This document shows positions 9,137 to 18,384 of a stretch of DNA of 64,000 nucleotides, piece after piece. The notes beneath the pieces were generated by a model. That model was not told the origin of the DNA. It ran no database searches and saw only the letters and a program-made list of their open reading frames with translations. Location: assembly GCA_903940125.1 (NCBI GenBank), contig CAJAJL010000107.1:1-64000 (forward strand), written 5' to 3'. Made by a program: the position numbers and the translations under genes. Numbering within the stretch: position 1 is the stretch's first letter; every line of letters starts with the position of its first letter. This DNA is from an uncultured Chlorobiaceae bacterium. Its GTDB lineage: Bacteria > Bacteroidota > Chlorobiia > Chlorobiales > Chlorobiaceae.

Positions 9137-10221
9137 GAGCCGGGGGTTGAAAGTCCTGTTTTAAGAGTGCTTCGCTTGTTTCTTAGAGGTTTGTTGAAGA
9201 ATTGGCCGGTATAAAATCTGATAATTCCGGCAAGTTGAGGAATGACCACCAGTGAACAGTGCCATGCGTATTTTTTTGCATCAGTTCTGTTCAGGTTGTT
9301 TTCACGCATAAATTTTTCAATTTTAAAAAGTCGGGGTGTAAGGAGCATGGTGATGCCTGGGATCAGGAGAAGAAAAGCCATGATTTTCATGGTTTCGGAC
9401 TTCCCTGATAGAAAAAGTAGAATGGCAAAAATGGTGAAACAGAAAAAACAACCGGTTTTAATAACTATTTTCTGAAATTCATATTTCCAGAAAGAACTGT
9501 TTGCCTGGTTTTCAAGATTTCTTACTGCTGCAAAACCGTACCCTGAACGGTATGCTCGGCGGAGGTACTGGTTAAGTGTGCTCATGGCAAGGTCGTGCAT
9601 GGTCATGGGGGCATCAAGCCTGATAATGCGCCACCCTGCCCTGATAATCCGTCGGCTGAGTTCAGGGTCTTCGCCGCCGGTTAGTATCTCGTTATATCCG
9701 TCAGTTTTTTTAAGAGCTGAACGACGAATGAGGACATCTCCACCAAAACAATCGGATTCTCCAGCCGTTCCGTTCCATTCAATATTGCCTATCCAGTTAT
9801 AAATCGAGTGCTCTGGATAGAGTTCTTTGCGAAAACCAAGTACAGCTCCAATAGTTTGATCTTCCATCACAACCACTGCTTTTTTTAACCATTCAACATC
9901 AAGGATAGTATCGGAATCCAGAAATTGGATGAGTGATGATGTACTGTTTTTCCATCCATGGTTTCTTCCAAGTCCGGGTGTCGGGTATTCTGGAGTCAGA
10001 GCTATGATAGTTACAGTGCTGAACTGTTCAGCTGTCTCGATACTGTTATCAGTTGAACCGCCATCAACATAATAGAGATGTAACTTATTCACAGGATAGT
10101 TGCTCAAAAGGATAGAGTTAATACACCTGCTCAGTGTTTTACTGCAGTTGACGCCGATAAGGATACAATCGATATCGGGGAGGTAAGATTGCCTTTCAGC
10201 ATTGTGGCTGATGGTATTCAT
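9133..10221 (-). CDS. Glycosyltransferase family 2 with C-terminal membrane helices
   Basis: A 362-residue GT-A fold glycosyltransferase. It has CILIGVNCSKTLSRCINSIL at the start, the DGGSTDNS nucleotide-binding turn near residue 50, the metal-binding LDSDTILD near residue 96, and GGEDPELSRRI near residue 182. Two hydrophobic stretches (about 258-275 and 282-300) anchor it to the inner membrane. The start lies 9 bases after the radical SAM gene and the end overlaps the GT4 gene by 4 bases. The donor sugar is unknown. Confidence 0.87.
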   Translation of the reverse strand: MNTISHNAERQSYLPDIDCILIGVNCSKTLSRCINSILLSNYPVNKLHLYYVDGGSTDNSIETAEQFSTVTIIALTPEYPTPGLGRNHGWKNSTSSLIQFLDSDTILDVEWLKKAVVVMEDQTIGAVLGFRKELYPEHSIYNWIGNIEWNGTAGESDCFGGDVLIRRSALKKTDGYNEILTGGEDPELSRRIIRAGWRIIRLDAPMTMHDLAMSTLNQYLRRAYRSGYGFAAVRNLENQANSSFWKYEFQKIVIKTGCFFCFTIFAILLFLSGKSETMKIMAFLLLIPGITMLLTPRLFKIEKFMRENNLNRTDAKKYAWHCSLVVIPQLAGIIRFYTGQFFNKPLRNKRSTLKTGLSTPGS

Positions 10222-10230
10222 GGTACGGCT

Positions 10231-11331
10231 TCAGTGATGGTGATTATCTGTTTTTTTTTGACGGGACAGAATTGTCAACGCTTGATTAACTTTGTTAAGA
10301 AGTGACTTCTGCGACAGGCATGTCAGAAGGCATAGTTTATCGCATGCTATTGTGTTATCCCGGATTTTTTTTGCCTGTTCTCCCATCCATATCTCTTTTG
10401 CGGATTGTTTCGTGGTATTGCCGATAGATGGAAAATGAAAGCACAATTTAACATCACCTTCCGGACGGATAAAGAATTCCTCCAGACCTATTCGGCAAGG
10501 CATATTCTCGGGGGATGCTTTTTCTTCACGGAAGTTTGCTGTCATAAGACGAAGAATTTCCTCACTGTTCATAATCGGAAAACCTGATTGTTTCATGGCA
10601 ATTAATTGCTCCATGATCCGGTCAAGTTCAGGGCACTCTTTTTCTTCAATCCAGAGTTCATCGTAGGTCTCCCTGGTCCATCTGCCAAGTGGCTGAAAAT
10701 TTACTGCTGTAGCTCCTATCTCTTTGGCCCATCGGACAATATCCGGTAGAATCCTGAAGTTAAGAGACATGATAGTCGGCTTGATAATAATCGGAAAAGA
10801 AATGTTTTGTTTTGCCTGTTCCTCACGCAACAGGGTGATACCGCGAATAATTTTGTTGAAGAGTCCATTCATTCCTCTGATGTAATCATGAATTTCAGGG
10901 GTATTTGCATCACAGGAAATATTGATGTTGAATGGCTTTGATGCGACAATGGTAGCACAATTGTTTTCATTAAGCAGTGCACCATTGGTAGTAACCCCTG
11001 CAAGGATATGATGCTTCCTGCAAAAATAAAGCAAATCAATAAATCCTTTTTTTATAAAGGGTTCACCCCCACTAAAGTTAACAGAAAATGGTCCGGTAAA
11101 CTCTTTTATGCTCAATAATGTTGTCTGCCACTGTTCTATTGACATTTCAGGGGCGTACTCTGCCTGACGCCAGTATTCGCAGTGGCGGCATTTACAGTTG
11201 CATCGCTCATTGACAAGGGCGTGGAACGTGATTGGTTTCGTAAAATTAAGGCCTGTTTTAAGATACACCGCTTCAGCAACTGCATTGCGTGTATGACTTA
11301 TTCCCATGGTTACTAATTCTGATACCTTCAT
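10231..11331 (-). CDS. Radical SAM protein with SPASM-like C-terminus
   Basis: A 366-residue radical S-adenosylmethionine enzyme. Cys44, Cys48 and Cys51 form the CX3CX2C motif that holds the [4Fe-4S] cluster, within NERCNCKCRHCEYW. SGGEPF follows near residue 90 for SAM binding, and STNGALL/ISCDANTPE are typical later strands. The C-terminal third carries a further cysteine set (CRIGLEEFF, KLCFHFP, ACDKLCLLTC), as in SPASM/twitch proteins that bind auxiliary clusters. It is embedded between glycosyltransferases and a VanZ-like gene, so it may modify a sugar, lipid carrier or small peptide made by the locus. No precursor peptide gene was seen next to it. Confidence 0.87.
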   Translation of the reverse strand: MKVSELVTMGISHTRNAVAEAVYLKTGLNFTKPITFHALVNERCNCKCRHCEYWRQAEYAPEMSIEQWQTTLLSIKEFTGPFSVNFSGGEPFIKKGFIDLLYFCRKHHILAGVTTNGALLNENNCATIVASKPFNINISCDANTPEIHDYIRGMNGLFNKIIRGITLLREEQAKQNISFPIIIKPTIMSLNFRILPDIVRWAKEIGATAVNFQPLGRWTRETYDELWIEEKECPELDRIMEQLIAMKQSGFPIMNSEEILRLMTANFREEKASPENMPCRIGLEEFFIRPEGDVKLCFHFPSIGNTTKQSAKEIWMGEQAKKIRDNTIACDKLCLLTCLSQKSLLNKVNQALTILSRQKKTDNHHH

Positions 11332-11528
11332 CTGGTTTCACAGTTTTCGATTTTTCTCAGCACTTCTACTAATACTACTTAGATACTGTTTACATCAGGA
11401 AACCTTATAACACACTATTTTAATATACAGATAACAATAATATAAATGTATCTAAATGATATCGCGTATCTGAGTAGGACTAACTTATGCAAATTTGTGT
11501 ATAGGTTGCTTTAATCAGGGTTGCGTTT

Positions 11529-11975
11529 TCACTTTTTCATTTGGTGAATTGATTCTTGGGCAATATGAATTTGTTGATCTCTTGAATAATGATTTTTAAT
11601 TCGTACAATTAATCCTGTTGCAATTCCTGCAAGAACTCCAGTATTGTTGGCAAGGACGTTGATGGCGCTGAAATTTTCCTCGGTAACCAATATATGTAAG
11701 GTTTCAAGCAGATAGCCGATCGGAGTCATAGCTAAAGATAGCAGAAAAGCGTTTTTTCGGCTTTTGAATAGAATCATCGGAATAAATGAGAGTATGCTGT
11801 AAAGTATTAGATGTGCTAAAGTATCAATCAGCAGAAAATTATGAATAATTGCTGAAAGTGGCATGAAACTTCCTATAAAGAGCAGAAAAAGTACCATTAT
11901 CCAATAGCTCAGGAGTGAGCGGTTAGTATTCCATTCAGGGTTCAATAGATTGTTTTTTTGAAACATGTTTAGCAT
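11529..11975 (-). CDS. VanZ-like small membrane protein
   Basis: A 148-residue membrane protein with about four hydrophobic helices (residues roughly 20-38, 48-68, 75-92 and 108-125). LLIDTLAHLILYSILSFIP has the conserved KxxHxxxY-like spacing of VanZ family proteins, here with His in the second helix, and GYLLETLHI gives the conserved glutamate. VanZ-like genes are common in polysaccharide loci, where they are linked to surface polymer assembly, but no reaction is established. It lies 21 bases downstream of the polymerase gene. A 198-base gap with no recognisable gene separates it from the radical SAM gene. Confidence 0.72.
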   Translation of the reverse strand: MLNMFQKNNLLNPEWNTNRSLLSYWIMVLFLLFIGSFMPLSAIIHNFLLIDTLAHLILYSILSFIPMILFKSRKNAFLLSLAMTPIGYLLETLHILVTEENFSAINVLANNTGVLAGIATGLIVRIKNHYSRDQQIHIAQESIHQMKK

Positions 11976-11996
11976 GCAAGTAAAAGCTAATTTTTA

Positions 11997-13436
11997 TCAG
12001 ATAAATCTTGATGGTTTCATGCTTGGTGCTGGAATAAAACGGGTTTTATTTATAGCTTGTATTTGCTCTTTTTCAGGTTGAAGCCTTCCTGTTTCAGTAT
12101 TGATGGTAAGTATCTTCGAAGAGTTGAGAAGCATGCCGATCAGGGACCCATTGCAGAGCATATAAACGGGATTGATCATGGCATTCAGTAGATTATCGAT
12201 CATAAAAATACCAAGAAAGGCAGCCATAACAGCGGAGCTGCCCCAAATTTTTGTTTTCCACAGCTCTGGCTTAACGCGCGAAAAAAATAGGAAAAGAGGC
12301 CATTGAATCGCCATAACCATCACGATAAGTCCATATAGTCCGTTTGTGCCATAAGTGATGATCCACAATCCGTCCGTCGTGCTGACATCTTTGCCTTCGT
12401 TATCGTAAACTCTTGAACGGCCATAGCCGCCCCACCCGAAAAAGCTACCTTGCCTTGCTTTTTGGATAAGAATTGTTTCATTATCAAAGCGGAATTGCAG
12501 AGATTGAGAACGATTTGCGCTGAAATTGCCGGATACAGAGTCAGAGAGATTTCGACCATCCCAGTAACCGGTAGTTCTTGTAACAATATAAAGGTAGGGA
12601 ACCAGCATCAGGATTATTAACAGAAAAGCGGTTTTTGTTTTATTTGATATATAGAGAACCAGGAGGCCGATGATAAGCCATGAAACAGCAGCTACCGAGC
12701 GCAACATGATAGTGGTGAAGGTGAGGAGCAAAAGCAGGTAGAGTGATGGTATATGCATGATTTTTTTTGGCAGCACATTACTGACAAGCATCCATATTCC
12801 CAGGAATACGCCAAGAACCATCCACATTGCAGTCATGAGTCCGTGCTCCATATAAACCATCGGTCTGAATCCACCTCCATCTCTGAGTGTCTGAATGAAG
12901 TCACTTTGATGATAACCATAGGTAAGGCGGTGCAATTGCGGGCTCATGATCAATTCATACCAGCAGAACGGAACATAAACAATACTTCCAATGAAAATGG
13001 CAAGAGCGAGTATTTTTGTGGAATCGACATCGTTAAAATAAATTCTGCCAATGAAGTAAGGTATTCCCCATCTAACACTTTGGTACATCGCTTGTGAAAG
13101 TCCGTCATAAGGGCCATCGCCGTTTGCCATTGAGGAAAAAAAAGAAGCTGTACACCATAGAAGCATTGGTATGTCGGCGGCATTAAACTGGAATTTCGAC
13201 AATCGTTCTTTATCGAAGAGATATGCACATGCAAGAACACTAAGGCAAATTGCCGCTGTTTTAGTGTTGCGGAGTAAAAAAATATCGTAGTTGGCTACCG
13301 GTAGAAACATCCATCCCGCAACAAAGGCTATTGCAATTGCCTCATGAGAACCTCTCTTTTTAAAGAGGGTTATGACCCATGCAGGGAAAGCTAAGAGAGC
13401 AATCGGAACAAGGATATTTCCGGGAGCGCTACCCAT
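11997..13436 (-). CDS. O-antigen ligase/polymerase (Wzy-like) membrane protein
   Basis: A 479-residue integral membrane protein with roughly 10-11 hydrophobic segments. Toward the C-terminus it has the pattern seen in Wzy/WaaL proteins: FFGWGGYGRSRVY followed by a STTDGLWIITYGTNGLYG segment, preceding the last helices. Such proteins either polymerise lipid-linked repeat units in the periplasm or ligate polymer to lipid. Next to Wza, a Wzc-like protein and many glycosyltransferases, the polymerase role is the more likely one. The C-terminal 45 residues are hydrophilic and basic. Confidence 0.8.
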   Translation of the reverse strand: MGSAPGNILVPIALLAFPAWVITLFKKRGSHEAIAIAFVAGWMFLPVANYDIFLLRNTKTAAICLSVLACAYLFDKERLSKFQFNAADIPMLLWCTASFFSSMANGDGPYDGLSQAMYQSVRWGIPYFIGRIYFNDVDSTKILALAIFIGSIVYVPFCWYELIMSPQLHRLTYGYHQSDFIQTLRDGGGFRPMVYMEHGLMTAMWMVLGVFLGIWMLVSNVLPKKIMHIPSLYLLLLLTFTTIMLRSVAAVSWLIIGLLVLYISNKTKTAFLLIILMLVPYLYIVTRTTGYWDGRNLSDSVSGNFSANRSQSLQFRFDNETILIQKARQGSFFGWGGYGRSRVYDNEGKDVSTTDGLWIITYGTNGLYGLIVMVMAIQWPLFLFFSRVKPELWKTKIWGSSAVMAAFLGIFMIDNLLNAMINPVYMLCNGSLIGMLLNSSKILTINTETGRLQPEKEQIQAINKTRFIPAPSMKPSRFI

Positions 13437-13472
13437 GTTTTCCAGTCCTTTTTTTGTTTTTCGTCATTTTCA

Positions 13473-13961
13473 TTACCTCACGATTGCCGGTATGCCCACC
13501 GCTGTTGCATTGGAAGGGATATCATTTATGACGACAGCATTTGCTCCTATCCTTGCATGGGCTCCGATATGGATGCCTCCCAGTATTTTTGCTCCAGCAC
13601 CTATATCGACATGTCCTTCGATAATCGGATAGCCGGTTTTGGATCCTGCTCCGATAGTAACTTGCTGAAAAATAAGGCAGTTTGGGCCGATTACAGCATC
13701 AGGATGGATGACTATACCATTTGGATGTGGAATAAGGAGACCACCACCGATTTTCGAGTTCAGCGGAATGTCCGCACCGCTGATTGCACTCCAGAACCTG
13801 TAATGTAGTACGACAATTGGCCTGATCATTTTTGATATAAGACCGTTTTTTGTTGTCAGGCGCTGATAATGCCTGATTGTCTCAAGAAGTTTTTTTCCCG
13901 GTTCATAACGCCCTCGAATTGGGTTTTCTCTTTTCCAGTCTGCTTCCGTTGCTGATATCAT
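13473..13961 (-). CDS. Serine acetyltransferase-like hexapeptide-repeat transferase
   Basis: A 162-residue protein with left-handed beta-helix repeats: IPLNSKIGGGLLIPHPNGIVIHPDAVIG-type stretch, then CLIFQQVTIGAG and GHVDIGAGAKILGG-type hexapeptides, ending in the usual TAVGIPAIV cap. The HPNGIVIHPDA segment carries the catalytic-type histidines of serine acetyltransferases. In polysaccharide clusters such proteins (EpsC/WcaB-like) acetylate a sugar. I start it at the ATG at 13959-13961 (MISATEADW), two bases after the preceding GT4 stop; a longer frame would read back through that gene. A second such gene lies in the same locus. Confidence 0.82.
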   Translation of the reverse strand: MISATEADWKRENPIRGRYEPGKKLLETIRHYQRLTTKNGLISKMIRPIVVLHYRFWSAISGADIPLNSKIGGGLLIPHPNGIVIHPDAVIGPNCLIFQQVTIGAGSKTGYPIIEGHVDIGAGAKILGGIHIGAHARIGANAVVINDIPSNATAVGIPAIVR

Positions 13962-13963
13962 TG

Positions 13964-15118
13964 TTATTGTTGTACTGTTTTGTTCCAGATTGACGGATAG
14001 CGTTGTTCTAACAATGTTGCACGTTGTGCGGCAACTCGCCTCCATGTGAACTGCTGTGCTCTTTCTCTGGCACATTGTCCCAGTTCACTCCTTTTTATGT
14101 GGTTTTCCGCCATCAAAGTCATGGCTTGAGCCCAGGCATCAATGTTCATGTCAGGAAGGACAATGCCATTAAGTCCGTTTTGAACGATAGCGCCTCCGCC
14201 CATTGCAGTTACCAGTGGAGGAATTCCGTGTGCCATGGCTTCATAGGTTACCATTGGCCCACCTTCTTCAAGGCTTGGAAAAACAAAGATGTCGGCACTT
14301 CGGTAAAGTTGTCCGATATCTTTGGTGTAAGCAACATGGGTGATGTTTTTTCCTTTATGCAGAAGCGGGCAGTGATCTTGGATTTCAGGAGATATGCTTC
14401 CGCAAAGAACCAGCTCAGCATTGAGGTTTGCGCGATTCCATGCCTCGAGCAGGAGTGGTACTCCTTTTCGCAGACAAAGGGTTCCGGCAAAGAAAAACAC
14501 TGGTTTCGGTTTCACAGTAGCAGGAGAATTTGCATGAGGAAAACGTTCCGGTGCCCAACCATAGCTTGTAGACAAAAGTTTATTTTCAAATACGCCGTTG
14601 TCAGCCATTGAGTGCCGTACCATTGGGCTTGGACAGAACACACTGTCAGCCAATGCAAGTTTGCGTTCTTCTTCAGCGATTGCCTGTTCGGTTATTGTGT
14701 TTTCAACCTCGATATTCCATTGTTCCGATGCCCGCTGAAGAATGTTTCGAGATGTGCGACGATGGCAGTTGATACGTTCAATAATGATTTTAGAACCTCG
14801 CCGGTGAAAAGCTTCAAATATTTCCGGAGAAAGAGCCGCCCATAAATAAACATATGGGGCGTCGCCTTCGGTTTTTAAAAAGAACTGTTCAGTGATGTTT
14901 CGAGGTTGTTGGCTGCTTCCAAACCTGTAGACAAGTCTCTTTTTGATATTGCTCATGACAGGGATCAGCCAAGGATAGTTTATATAATACTCTGTGCTTG
15001 GAACTATAAGCTTTACCGCTTTTCCACTTTCATGCCAGTACTTGCAAAGTGAAAGCGGTACATGGCTGTTGCCAAGGTCTGATGCGGGATACCCGAACAG
15101 AACCGGAAGGTGACTCAT
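13964..15118 (-). CDS. Glycosyltransferase family 4
   Basis: A 384-residue GT-B glycosyltransferase. The donor-binding half contains FFFAGTLCLRKGVPLLLEAW near residue 210 and an EX7E motif in LEEGGPMVTYEAMAHG near residue 287, followed by TAMGGGAIV. The N-terminal half begins with a nucleotide-fold strand (PVLFGYPASD) and has an acceptor domain without clear family marks. The start codon overlaps the stop of the Wzc-like gene by 4 bases (ATGA), so the two are likely translationally coupled. Confidence 0.87.
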   Translation of the reverse strand: MSHLPVLFGYPASDLGNSHVPLSLCKYWHESGKAVKLIVPSTEYYINYPWLIPVMSNIKKRLVYRFGSSQQPRNITEQFFLKTEGDAPYVYLWAALSPEIFEAFHRRGSKIIIERINCHRRTSRNILQRASEQWNIEVENTITEQAIAEEERKLALADSVFCPSPMVRHSMADNGVFENKLLSTSYGWAPERFPHANSPATVKPKPVFFFAGTLCLRKGVPLLLEAWNRANLNAELVLCGSISPEIQDHCPLLHKGKNITHVAYTKDIGQLYRSADIFVFPSLEEGGPMVTYEAMAHGIPPLVTAMGGGAIVQNGLNGIVLPDMNIDAWAQAMTLMAENHIKRSELGQCARERAQQFTWRRVAAQRATLLEQRYPSIWNKTVQQ

Positions 15119-17394
15119 TTCTGCTTCTCCTGTTTCGATGTTTTTTGCTTGTTTTTCAGAGTATTATTGATAAATACCTGTATTTTACTCAATAGTTCCT
15201 TCGCAGCAGGAATATTCTGAATAATTTCTTCAATCTTTTTGGTGTTGATTTTATCAAGAATTTCTGGTTGTTTTTCAAGGAGTTTGTCAATGCTCATACT
15301 CCGTTTGAGACCACCCCAATTGAGGAGAGGTGCAATTGCCGGAACTCTGAGGTGAACGAGAAGCTCAGCCGCTCTCCTCAAATCCCTGAAGTGAGTACTT
15401 TCACCGACAGTTATCAGAACGATGATATCTGCATAGAGAGCAGCGTGTTCAGTCAGGTCGCTTTGCAGGATTGGTGCGCAGTCAATGCAAATGTAGTCAT
15501 ATTCATTTTTTGCAGAATTAAGTAACTCCTTAAGACGATGTTGAGAGATGCTGCCGACTATGCTGTTTCCTGCATACATAATACTGATATTGCACCCCGG
15601 GCTGTCAACTATATAGTTGTTCCATGGTTCTGCTGCGCAAAGAAAATCAGAGAAGCCTGATGGTTCTGTTGGTAAGCATGTAAGTTTGCTGAGAGCCGGG
15701 GTTGAAATATTGCATTCTATCAGAAGCACCTTTGGTGAAAGAGCTGCAAGTGCATGAGATGTGTTCAAGGCAATAGAGCTGCATCCTGAAGCTTTATCGA
15801 CACCAGTGAAAAGGATAATTGAGGCATTGGTTTCCGTTTTTTCACAATTAATTCTGACAGCAAAGCTTCGTATTGTTTTTGCTGTATCATTTTCTGCGGT
15901 TAACGAAATCAGCTGATGAAATGGAATGGTGTCTGTAGATTTAGTAATGATACATGCTGGAGGATAACCGAGGGCCTGTTGGATATCTTTGGCACGACGA
16001 ATACGGTTGTCGAAAAAGTCATAAGCAAAAAATACACCACCTGCCCCTAAAAAAGAGACACTAAAAAAAATAAGGAATAGTTTTTGAACGTTTGATCCTT
16101 CTGCATGATCGGGCATACGTGCAAAAGATTCGATGGATAGGTGTAGTGGGGCTTTGCCTTCAACTTCTAGCTCTTGAATTCTGGTATCAATATGGTCCAG
16201 CAGTTCTCTTTTATGTTTAAGTTCAGCTTCAAGCGATTCTCCTAAATGAATTCCAACTGAAGTTTTTATTGATTCGTCAGAGCTTTTTTTTAATTCTGTG
16301 CTGATTTCTTTTTCTGCGATTTTTGTTCGTTCATTGTCATTGTTTGCTGTTATTAAATCTTTGCTCAGTCCAAAATCACGTATTCCATACAAAATTTTAT
16401 GAGCAGTTTTATTGAGTTCATTCCGTTGTTTTTTTTCATAGTCACGCATTGCATTCATCCTCTCTTCGATATATATCCGGTCGGGATTGTTTTTTGTCAA
16501 TCCATCCGTGGAACTTCTCAACTGTTGCTGTTGCTGGTAAGTCCATGTACTGGTCATGTTAAGAGAGTTATCTTTCATGACCATTTCTTCAACCATCGGT
16601 TCAAGGGTAAGGCTTTTTATCTGGTTAGTTAATTTTACTTTTTCATCTAATTGAGTTTTAGCAGCTATTTGCTCGCCAAGTGCTTGGATGTAGAGTTTCT
16701 GCAGTCCTTCGGTTTTTTTCCCTGATAAGTTGAAGTTTTCCGAAAATGTTGCGGTATTAATATTTTTTGTAAGAATGATCAGTTTATTTTCAATGGTGCT
16801 CACTTCAGTTTTCAAGCTCTGCTTTTTATTTCTCAGGAACACCAGTCGCTCATTGTCGCGCATTTCTGAGTTTTTGCGAACTTTTTCAAGAAACACTTCC
16901 ATGAATTTGTTGACAAGTGGGGCAAGGCCTTCTTTTTTGAGACTTGATGCGGTGATTTCAATAAGGTGCGTTCCGATCAAGGGGTTGGTTTTTATGTTAA
17001 AAGAAAGCATGTTTGCGCATACGTCGGCAGGCATACCTTTTGGAAATAGTGATGCTTTTTCTTTAGGTGTAAGTTTTTCAACAGTTTTTTTCAGGACATC
17101 AAAAGACATCATTCGTTGAGCTTGTGTTCGAGCATAGTCCTGATAATAATTAATGATTTGTGGGTCATCGCTTGAGGTGATCAGCGAAGGCATAACAGGG
17201 TCTACGCGCATGATCGCTTTAACGGCATAATTGGGTTTGCTGATCAAAAGAACGATGGGTACCGTTATGGTGAAAAGAAAAGAGCCGATTACAACAATAA
17301 ACAGCCCATAACGTTTGGCAAAACCTATAAGATCAAGTGGTTTTGATGGTTTACCAAAAGGAAGAGGTTCCCTTATCACATGATCATTAATCAT
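15115..17394 (-). CDS. Wzc/Wzz-like polysaccharide co-polymerase with degenerate BY-kinase domain
   Basis: A 759-residue chain-length/export regulator. A Wzz-type domain is bounded by membrane helices at about 31-52 and 438-458, with a long coiled-coil periplasmic part (residues 180-415). The cytoplasmic part (about 465-720) has the fold of a bacterial tyrosine autokinase but its nucleotide motifs are altered: Walker A reads GVDKASGCSS (531-540) with Cys538 where lysine is required; Walker A' reads LIECNIS (558-564) instead of LIDxDxR; Walker B reads ICIDCAP (636-641). The tail is lysine-rich with no tyrosine cluster. It probably keeps the structural, chain-length role next to Wza but not normal kinase activity. 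Confidence 0.85.
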   Translation of the reverse strand: MINDHVIREPLPFGKPSKPLDLIGFAKRYGLFIVVIGSFLFTITVPIVLLISKPNYAVKAIMRVDPVMPSLITSSDDPQIINYYQDYARTQAQRMMSFDVLKKTVEKLTPKEKASLFPKGMPADVCANMLSFNIKTNPLIGTHLIEITASSLKKEGLAPLVNKFMEVFLEKVRKNSEMRDNERLVFLRNKKQSLKTEVSTIENKLIILTKNINTATFSENFNLSGKKTEGLQKLYIQALGEQIAAKTQLDEKVKLTNQIKSLTLEPMVEEMVMKDNSLNMTSTWTYQQQQQLRSSTDGLTKNNPDRIYIEERMNAMRDYEKKQRNELNKTAHKILYGIRDFGLSKDLITANNDNERTKIAEKEISTELKKSSDESIKTSVGIHLGESLEAELKHKRELLDHIDTRIQELEVEGKAPLHLSIESFARMPDHAEGSNVQKLFLIFFSVSFLGAGGVFFAYDFFDNRIRRAKDIQQALGYPPACIITKSTDTIPFHQLISLTAENDTAKTIRSFAVRINCEKTETNASIILFTGVDKASGCSSIALNTSHALAALSPKVLLIECNISTPALSKLTCLPTEPSGFSDFLCAAEPWNNYIVDSPGCNISIMYAGNSIVGSISQHRLKELLNSAKNEYDYICIDCAPILQSDLTEHAALYADIIVLITVGESTHFRDLRRAAELLVHLRVPAIAPLLNWGGLKRSMSIDKLLEKQPEILDKINTKKIEEIIQNIPAAKELLSKIQVFINNTLKNKQKTSKQEKQK

Positions 17395-17457
17395 AAACAG
17401 TTTCTTTTCTTAAAACGGGAACAATCGGTAATAAATAACGTAGGTGTTTATTAGATA

Positions 17458-18357
17458 CTATAGGTTAATAATTTTTTTGAGAATTTTTTTTACAGGTTTT
17501 GGAATTAAGCTTTTAAATAAATTTGATGGTCTCAATTCAGTAGGTAAAGAAAATCTATAAGGAGTCATTCTTAAATATTTCCAGTATAAATTTTTATATG
17601 GGTGTATATTTTTTAACTGCCAAGGTTTTGATCCTCCAGTGTAATGAATAATTATCGGTTTATTTTTAGCTTCTCTTAATTCTTCCTTAGTGAAGCAGGA
17701 AAATTTATTTTCATAATTATTGTCAAGAATCATTGTTAAGTTATACTTTAATGGCATTCTTTTCCAGTTTCCATAGATTAGTGCATTCAAGGCATCCTGA
17801 TCAGGAAAGTGTAAGATTTTAAAATTTTTCTCAACAAAATTGATAACTTTTTTATGAAGGTCAGTGTTTCTCCACTTCATTACATTTATAAGCATTACAC
17901 CAGAATTAAAATACCTGAATTTTTTTTCGATTTTTAACTCTTCATATCGATCAAAAAATGGATCTTCAACAGCACAAACGTAATAATCTTCAATATTTTG
18001 ATTATAAATTCCTTTTATCGATCCATTAATTATGATATCAGCATCTAAATAGAGTACTTTTTCTTCATTAATAAGTTCAGGAATTAAAAGGCGATAATAA
18101 ATTTCTTTAGAGTAATGATGCGTTAATACTAACTCTTTAAAATAATTATCTGATATAACTATATTTTCGAGTTGACAGTTATAGGGTTTAATAACAGTAA
18201 GTATATTGGCGTATATATTTTTCGATATCCCACTGTTAATAATATAAATCTTAAATGAAGAGTCTTTGTTGTTGTCTAACAACGATTTTATTGCGGCACA
18301 TAAATGCTGTATGTACTGTTGATTTGTTGCAAAAACAATATTAATAAAATTTTGCAT
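17458..18357 (-). CDS. Glycosyltransferase family 8
   Basis: A 299-residue GT8 enzyme of the LPS galactosyl/glucosyltransferase type. It starts INIVFATNQQYIQHLCAAIK, has the metal-binding DxD at residues 105-107 (LYLDADIII), the conserved RYFNSGVMLINV near residue 147, DQDALN near residue 183, and the C-terminal HYTGGSKPW, where His and Lys contact the nucleotide. All active-site elements are present. The gene is strongly AT-rich compared with the genes on either side, as is the next gene, which suggests both came together from another source. Confidence 0.88.
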   Translation of the reverse strand: MQNFINIVFATNQQYIQHLCAAIKSLLDNNKDSSFKIYIINSGISKNIYANILTVIKPYNCQLENIVISDNYFKELVLTHHYSKEIYYRLLIPELINEEKVLYLDADIIINGSIKGIYNQNIEDYYVCAVEDPFFDRYEELKIEKKFRYFNSGVMLINVMKWRNTDLHKKVINFVEKNFKILHFPDQDALNALIYGNWKRMPLKYNLTMILDNNYENKFSCFTKEELREAKNKPIIIHYTGGSKPWQLKNIHPYKNLYWKYLRMTPYRFSLPTELRPSNLFKSLIPKPVKKILKKIINL

Positions 18358-18384
18358 TTGACTTTATTATTTAAACTAATTCTT

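Noticed and set aside
11529-13436. Exosortase/PEP-CTERM type locus suggested by VanZ-like protein next to a polymerase
   Set aside because: No exosortase and no PEP-CTERM sorting signals are seen in the window.
14024-14611. A 195-codon plus-strand ORF
   Set aside because: Antisense to the GT4 gene at 13964-15118; no family resemblance.
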